DNA of 64,000 nt. Source: Isoetes taiwanensis (Eukaryota; Streptophyta; Lycopodiopsida; Isoetales; Isoetaceae). Below, one piece after another: positions 57,981 to 64,000 of this stretch (the first letter of the stretch is position 1; each line of letters starts with the position of its first letter). The stretch lies in assembly GCA_021234155.1 (NCBI GenBank), contig JAJEKV010000141.1:1122356-1186355 (forward strand), in the 5' to 3' direction. Below the pieces are notes generated by a model, which saw only the letters and a program-made list of their open reading frames with translations, made no database searches and was not told where the DNA came from. A program made the position numbers and the translations under genes.

Positions 57981-60130
57981 CGCTCTGGAGTTGGAGTTGG
58001 ACATCTAATATGTACTATTTTTAAATTGAATCAAAAGTATTGATAGAAATAAGATCAGAAATTGGAGCAAGAATTGGGGCAGGAACAGGATCAAAAGTCA
58101 AAGTACGAGCAATGGAGATTAGAGCAGGAGTTATGACTGACTATGTGGAGTTAAGAGCTTGGGCATAAACTGGTCCAGCAAGAGATAGAGAGAGACTTGA
58201 ATTGGATCTAGGGCCAAGGAACATAAATATTCTAAAGCACTAGACAATCTGCAGACTTTGTAGCTCAAGACAAAGAAGCCTTAAAACTACTGCATGTGGA
58301 ATGAAACTAGGATTGAAGGAGATGCCAAAAGACACTCGCTCAAAGAGAACTCGTAGGGGTATATCGCATTCTACAACTGCACTATGGGAGATCTTGTGCC
58401 CATCAATAATCTCCACATTGTTGGTGGATGCTCAAATGTTAGTGTTTTTGGAAACAAATATGTGATCCATAAAGCAGATACTTCTTGTTAATCAATTTGT
58501 GCTGTGAAATAGTGAATTGCAAATTTGATTGCCTCCTCGAAGATCTTGGGCTCCTCACAGCAAAGAATGTATGATTGGCATCCTCATACAGACCTCCTAA
58601 AAAACAATCACAGAGGTCAACATCATATCAGACAGTGTCTACATCAGTCTGTTGAAATTGAGATGCATAAATAGCAGCTAGATATGATCATTGCCTACGA
58701 TGTTTGAGTCTGATAACTATAGTAGGTTGTCAATCAGTGTCCCAAAATTGAGGAAAAATTCAATTCTTATTTAACGTCAACTTTTCAATGGTTTGACAAT
58801 AAACTATATAAAACTATATAACAGTATATACAACTCTAAGGGATTGAGATGAACACTGCTTTTTTACTCACCACTTCTTTGATTTAAATCTGATATAATT
58901 ACTCTATTTTGGCGCACCTCAACAAATCTTAACAATCATGCCTTCACTCTACAATTCACTGAAATGATAAACCAATCTTATCTCTTTCTTTTACCCAAAT
59001 TCGCAGGACATACCACTCAGATAAGGTTCACAACTCGACTCTAAAAAACGAGGCAAGGCCAACGATGCATGCATTCTAAACAGGTCTATAGCCAGTGCAT
59101 AAGTCTACTGGCATGCTACTCAAAGGCAACACATAATCGAACACATGAACAACCTTGAAAACAAGTCCAGGCAAATTGTGGAGGCAATACAGCTATACTC
59201 ACATCTTTGTAAAACAGATAGAGTTTTTTTTTCGAAAGGTAAGTATGTATATTATATTAATAAAAAAGGGAAAAAAATCTAAATGGACCATATAGCCAGA
59301 TATCATCAATGAGTGCCTACATTGCTGAAAAAGCAACTGGCCATAGAAAAGCAACACATTTTCAGCGTTGAGCTGCATGATACACCAATTTCAACTAATA
59401 CAATTTGAACGAAACAACAAGATAGCTTAGAAATCGTCGGACTCGAGGCGCACCTAGCTAGACATGGAGCATTTTGAGCAGAAGATTCGAAATGCTATAT
59501 TACAACTCTAAACAAAGACTGTGGAGATGGTTGTCATAATTCAACAAGCTGCTCAAATAACCACCATATAAAGCTAAATATAGTAGCATCTTCAGGACTT
59601 GCAACACAGGGTAAGCACTCTAGAAAATACAAAATTTGGCAAAGACACCGAAGTGACCACCAGACTTCAGGAACTGGAGGAAAGCCCAAGTGCGAAGACT
59701 ATGAAATACGAGACCAGCACAGGACAATTGCTATGCAAGGTAAGGGGCTTCATGCCAATGCTCATGATTAGTTGTGATATGCATGGGGAAAAAACCATCA
59801 TCCAATTAAATTGGGATTATGTCAACTCCAAAATCACGCCAACCTGCTATTGTCTTCTAGGGGGTTTTTGTTTTTTTTAATCTTTTTTTTTTGGACTTCA
59901 AAAATAACATAAGGTTGCGATTCACGTGTGACGTTTCATATGCGAATTGAAATATGCAAAAATGAAGAGCAAGTTGCTAACATAGATGAGACCAAAATTG
60001 CTTGCTCGATAGATGATAATATTAGGTTTGATAATAACAGATTGCATTATTTGCGAGGCAATTCCAGACTCGAAATTATCGATACATGGCACAAATATCA
60101 TACAAAAATATCATATATTCCAATAAAACA
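57981..60130. other. Spacer with possible gypsy upstream sequence and an L1-like tail
   Basis: There is no intact gene. 58.0-58.6 kb may be the upstream part of the gypsy remnant. On the plus strand 59599-59880 has an open frame (HRVSTLENTKFGKDTEVTTR..) I do not recognise. Confidence 0.4.
59226..59290 (-). mobile_element. L1-type 3' tail
   Basis: In minus sense ATATTAATATAATATACATA then CTTACCTTTCG and an A-run of about 10 match the tails of the elements ending at 4672 and 53376. The body to the right is not recognisable. Confidence 0.5.
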
Positions 60131-60822
60131 TTAAGGGATCAATCCATGTTTTTCCACGTATTTAACAAGGTGTGGTTCCATGTCAGCCGTTCTATCCAGT
60201 TCTGGGTACGAATCTAACACTTCACCCACCGTCATCCCCATAGCCAAATTATGCATAATAGACACAAACTTCACCAGAAAATCATCTGTCGCAAAGTTTT
60301 TTGGATCGTAAGATGGTAGATTCAGGGCTTGTGTTTGATTGTAGAAGCATTTGAGAGCATCATCATCCACTATGATTATATCATCCTTATTCTTGATACC
60401 AAGTTCGTCCATCATGTTACTCAAGTGTTTGATGAAGATAGGCTTGCCTGTTGGATCCTTGGGATTAGTGAACTTCACACATTTGTTCTGATCCCAAAAG
60501 GTCAACCAATGTCTATGCATTTTCCCCAGTGCCTCCAAAGTATCCTTGATGTTCCTTAGTTCCATGGATGACCAAATACCAACTCGAAATAACCTGACTC
60601 ATCTAGCATCTCCTTCAAGTGCGGCCGCGGATAGATCCACTTGGTGTTTGATTCTACTGGTGTCTGATGAAACTGTTCTCTAGCCACTTTATTTTTCGGA
60701 AAAGTCTTGCAAAGGACTCCGTTTAGGTCGAACACCACAACCTTCTTAGAAACGCCAATGGAAGCTGAAACATCAAACATGTATCCGGTTGGCCAGAAGA
60801 TACGATAACACAAACAATACAA
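60131..60822 (-). pseudogene. FCP1/NIF-like (HAD superfamily) protein, frameshifted
   Basis: Two overlapping frames together give one HAD-type domain. 60822-60578 has VVVFDLNGVLC (residues 28-38) and YPRPHLKEMLDESGYFEL. After a single missing base near 60578 the other frame continues IWSSMELRNIKDTLEAL, then FIKHLSNMMDELGIKNKDDI and IIVDDDALK, ending at 60131. The order (motif I, then W/S segment, then VDD) is that of FCP1/NLI-interacting-factor phosphatase domains. Motif I reads DLNGV where active FCP1 phosphatases have DxDxT, so the second Asp is lost, as I recall for a plant group of such proteins. The break may be real or a sequencing error. No introns are needed. Confidence 0.65.
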
Positions 60823-60839
60823 CGCGCATGGCGTGATTT

Positions 60840-60975
60840 GAAATAGTCATAATCAAATCGCGGCTCGGTGATTTAGTTTGACAACGAAAAATAATCAAAA
60901 GCACGGCTTTGGCGATTTAATTCAAAGGTAATACAAATTAAATCACGCGCGTGGCGCGATTTCGTGGGCAAGGCC
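60840..60975. repeat. Palindromic AAATCACGCGCGTGG-type repeats
   Basis: Words AAATCGC, AAATCACGCG and GGCGCGATTT recur in both orientations just upstream of the FCP1-like frame. They are the same type as the repeats at 63.02-63.40 kb. Confidence 0.6.
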
Positions 60976-61099
60976 ATACCTATCATCTTCGGTTTATTTT
61001 TAGTCGCCGGTGTCATTCTCCCCTTAAGCCACCCTTAATCTTCGCCTCTTCTTCGATTTGTTAGAATTGTTATTTTCTATTAGTTCCATTTGCGTCCTT

Positions 61100-62785
61100 T
61101 CACAACTGACATTATTTTACTATTGATTTGGCAAACACGTGGAATCACTAGAGAGCCACCGTTGCCTTCATTTTCGGTTTCCCTGTCAATTAATTCATTG
61201 TTAACCCGTGAATCTACTCTATTGTTGCTTGCATCACCCGCAATGTGGGCAAAAATATTCCCTAAGTTCGCCCGCCATCCGCGGTACTTTGAGCAGCCGG
61301 TTTTAGCGACTATTTGTTCATTCTTTGCTTTCCTTATCGCTGCAGATTACTAGGTCCCTCACGAAGCAACGCCCACTTTCGAATTGGACAAGTCTATGAG
61401 ACTTTTGATTCTTTGATGATTTCAGGGTTGCCATAAGGGCCTTTAGGAGACTTGGCAAGCACATGCATGAGGAATGGTTCAAGAAAGTCTTTGGCACGCT
61501 CATCACTCACAAAGCGGTGACATCTTCTTGCACCCATAAGAGCCTCTCGGGCAATATAACCTCCAACATGAAGCTCCAAGCAGGTTGTATCAATTGGAGC
61601 AAATGCCTCGGCGAAGTAGCGACCATAGGCGGGGAAATCCATTTTTATTTAAGGGGCCCTTCTCCTTAGTTTGTAGCTCGTACTTGATTTCCCCACTTAG
61701 GAGGGGGTTCCGATCCTCATCCTCTTCGACTCATCACATTACGACCGATCGATCCGTATGAAAGAATATAGTTCTTAAGTCCGGATCATCTAGAAGAAAA
61801 CATTCCCATGCACCGCTATTGTCACCCTTGGCCTTAACAATATCATATTCGTGCCCGATAGCATGGCTATCATAATGAAGATCACATGTGCCATCTTCCC
61901 GTCTTTGTTAGTAAATGACTCATTATCCTTAACATCATATATTAGGCATCCCTCCCTAATAACTTTGAGGCACTCGGATCATGAGCGGCGGATAGTGCAT
62001 GCGAGAATGTGACTCACTTGAAGGACAAGCGATGACAATAGTGAAGGACCTCTCGGTTGTCAATCCTATCTGGTGGTAAAGAAATTTCTTTGTAGTCCTT
62101 ACGGTTCATGCCCATATCTCCTCTCCCACCCTGTTTGTCTAACACAAAAGAGTGATATATTTTAAGGCGGAAGTTGATTACGGCAAGAGACCTTTGTACC
62201 CAATGGGGTGAATCTTTGGATGTCGTCTTCTCTAGTAATCTTCTTCACAAGGGCCACTTTTCTTCTCAACTCGGCGGTACCTTAGGGGTAGAGTCTCCTT
62301 ATGTTTTGTATTTTTAGCCTTCCAATTCTTTAGGAAGTTCTTTGACCAGAATACAAACTTCTTGATGTCATCATTCTTGACCTTGTATTTGTCCAAACAA
62401 TCCAATTTCAAATTATGCCACATCCCCGATAGCCTTTGTAACTTCGGCTCCCCTGGTGACTTCATTGTAATTACATCCTTCACATGGGCTGCGCAGCACT
62501 CAACGAAGGACATCCTATCCTTAGTGAAAGCACTCTTCTTGTATAAGACTTCCTTCTTTAAGCACCGGTCTAAAACCCAAATGGTCTCGGCGTCATCCCC
62601 CCACGAGTCTTTCTCATCTACGTCACATTCAAGTCAAAGATGCTTACATCAGCGGAGGCACCCTACCCATAGTATCGGCGGCTTCCCTTGTGCATAAAGC
62701 GCCCCGAATTCATTCCACTTGAGCCATCTTGCCTCCTTACAAAACACAATCTTATCGAAGTCTGTTGGTCGACACGCTAGATGAG
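61100..62785 (-). pseudogene. Remains of an unrecognised large gene, several frames
   Basis: Coding-like pieces follow one another on the minus strand. 62780-62660 reads PTDFDKIVFCKEARWLKWNE and GALYAQGKPPILWVG. 62615-62232 reads SWGDDAETIWVLDRCLKKEV, then FVECCAAHVKDVI and WHNLKLDCLDKYKVKNDDIK. 61975-61765 has LIYDVKDNESFTNKDGKMAH and, in another frame, DSHAIGHEYDIVKAKGDNSG then LLDDPDLRTIFF. 61642-61394 has YFAEAFAPIDTTCLELHVGG, ALMGARRCHRF and DFLEPFLMHVLAKSPKGPYG. 61335-61100 has KYRGWRANLGNIFAHIAGDA. Stops and frame changes separate the pieces, and some gaps may be introns. I recognise no family, but codon-level coherence over 1.7 kb is too strong for chance. Confidence 0.5.
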
Positions 62786-63019
62786 CTTTCGAAAAGGATG
62801 CGCAATGTCATCACCACCTTTTTTCTTTGATTTTCTTGCGGTCTTCTTCTTCTCCCGTATAATTGTCTGCGACGAGTCCGCTCCAGCGGCTTGAATGCCT
62901 CGGACTTTGACCGCCAATGCGGTGGGCAATGGGCAACCATATTCCACCCATCGTTGGCGGGCATGGGCCAGGTTGTTCCACGTATGGACTGCAATAGTAC
63001 GGACATTGAATCGATATCA

Positions 63020-63400
63020 TAGAATAGAAACTGCGGGCGCGATTTGAATAGAATTGATCAAGAGAAAAATCACGCTGGCGTGAAATGAATAAAGTTACTA
63101 ATGCAATTCCGCCGGGCATGTCTTCAAATCAAACCAATTCGCGCCGGCGTGTTTTCAAATCAATCAATTCACGCCAGCGCGTGTTTTCAAATCAACCAAT
63201 TGATTTGAAAACACGCTGGCGCGGAATTGATTGATTTGAAAAACACCGGGCGGAATTGGTTTGATTTGAAGACACGCTGGCGTGAATACAATTTATGAAA
63301 CCAGGTTTGATTTGAAAACACCGGGCGTGAATTCAATTTATGAAACCGGGCGCGTGGCGTGAATTCAATTGAATTGAAAGCACGACCGGGCGTGAATATT
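63020..63400. repeat. CACGC(T/C)GGCGTG-containing palindromic repeats with a 75-bp-arm hairpin
   Basis: 63119-63195 and 63200-63274 are near-complete reverse complements around a 4-base CCAA loop. Each arm carries three TTTCAAATCAA(T/C)CAATT units separated by GC-rich CACGCCGGCG-type cores. Further single units extend to 63400 and back to 63020. Confidence 0.9.
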
Positions 63401-63431
63401 AAAATGCTAACATCCTAATGCGGTTAGTTAC

Positions 63432-64000
63432 CTTTTGTATAGAAATGTCTTCCCCATTTCATTCAAAGTTGCACTAATCTCACCAAATCTGCCGGGTGAA
63501 GTATTGGCATCCAAGATACGACACCTCCTATACGCATAGTGATTGTAGAACAGCGTTTTGGCCTGTTTGTTACTTTTTTTGATGATGAGGGCCTTCGTGC
63601 CTCAGCGAGAATCGTTGCCCGTCGATGACGGCAATTTAATATTTTCATTTAACAATATCTCACGGAAGTTCATCCCACCGGCCGGGCTTGTTGAGATCAT
63701 ATCCCAAGGTAGCACATCCATTGGCATAGGCATTTGACCTGGATTACTAATCATGCTCTGAACAATCTCCATGGCATGTGCTGGATCATATCTTCTGCTA
63801 ACATAAATGGAGCTTGGTGAACGGATGAGGGACTTCACATGGATCTGAAAAGTTTCCTTAAGACCCAATGGATAATGGTCAGAGTATTTATTCAGGTTGT
63901 TCTTGGCCTCTAGCTGCGCCACCCTGTCTAGTTCATTCTCAAAAACAGAAGCCTCCATGCCTTCGACAACTGCAGGTTGAACATCCTTCCCTAGATCTAG
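63432..64000 (-). CDS. Unrecognised gene, partial, with one in-frame stop
   Basis: The frame is open from the window edge at 64000 (GKDVQPAVVEG before Met 63958), so the gene continues outside the window. It reads ASVFENELDRVAQLEAKNNL, then YPLGLKETFQIHVKSLI and DPAHAMEIVQSMI, and is interrupted by one TGA at 63604-63602. It then continues in the same frame with KSNKQAKTLFYNHYAYRRCR and FGEISATLNEMGKTFLYK to a GT donor at 63431. Frame conservation beyond the stop and the splice-like end suggest an exon of a real gene with a recent nonsense change. It is probably the upstream part of the same gene as the pieces at 61.1-62.8 kb. The family is unknown. Confidence 0.5.

Overview
The window is nuclear DNA of a land plant. 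It contains a complete nine-exon gene for a plant-type adenylyl-sulfate (APS) reductase with a C-terminal thioredoxin-like domain, and a complete three-exon F-box/Sel1/MYND gene of the plant type. Around them lie L1-type LINEs with DUF4283-like and zf-RVT-like domains, Ty3/gypsy debris and long AT-rich spacers. The high intron number of the APS reductase and the many unfamiliar repeat families hint at a fern or another seed-free plant, but that placement is a weak inference.

Layout. 0-4.7 kb: no intact gene. A decayed piece of DDB1 (+) sits within about 50 bp of a decayed piece of a DExH-box RNA helicase (-), next to an 80-bp tandem duplication. 4.7-13.3 kb: one large minus-strand L1-type LINE with three overlapping long ORFs (zinc-knuckle ORF1, an unrecognised 514-codon middle ORF, endonuclease/reverse-transcriptase ORF2). 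13.3-18.3 kb: repeats. 18.3-21.2 kb: the APS reductase gene (-). 21.2-36.5 kb: LINE remnants, including a second non-L1 LINE family whose 3' end carries (TCTAT)n tails, a 609-bp inverted-repeat element with a relative 6.6 kb away, and L1 fragments. 36.5-41 kb: palindromic GGAAACCCTTCCGG arrays, microsatellites and a 133-bp duplication. 43.0-44.5 kb: the F-box/MYND gene (-). 45.2-45.4 kb: a short DNA element with 42-bp perfect terminal inverted repeats. 47.9-50.7 kb: a 2,778-bp segment with TG..CA ends and 5-bp target duplications, most simply a solo LTR. 52.1-53.4 kb: a 1.3-kb non-coding retro-insertion with an L1-like 3' tail and 10-bp target duplication. 54.2-58 kb: a tRNA-like promoter segment, a decayed LINE and decayed Ty3/gypsy pol. 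60.1-64 kb: a frameshifted FCP1/NIF-like gene and the remains of a larger unrecognised gene that runs off the right edge, with a 75-bp-arm palindrome between its parts.

Function. Only the APS reductase (plastid sulfate assimilation) and the F-box/MYND protein (presumed SCF substrate adaptor) look like intact host genes. They are unrelated in function. Everything else is mobile DNA, gene debris or spacer. No CRISPR, operon or prokaryotic feature is present. All calls come from reading the sequence, with no database search. Exon borders were placed by GT-AG sites and frame continuity.
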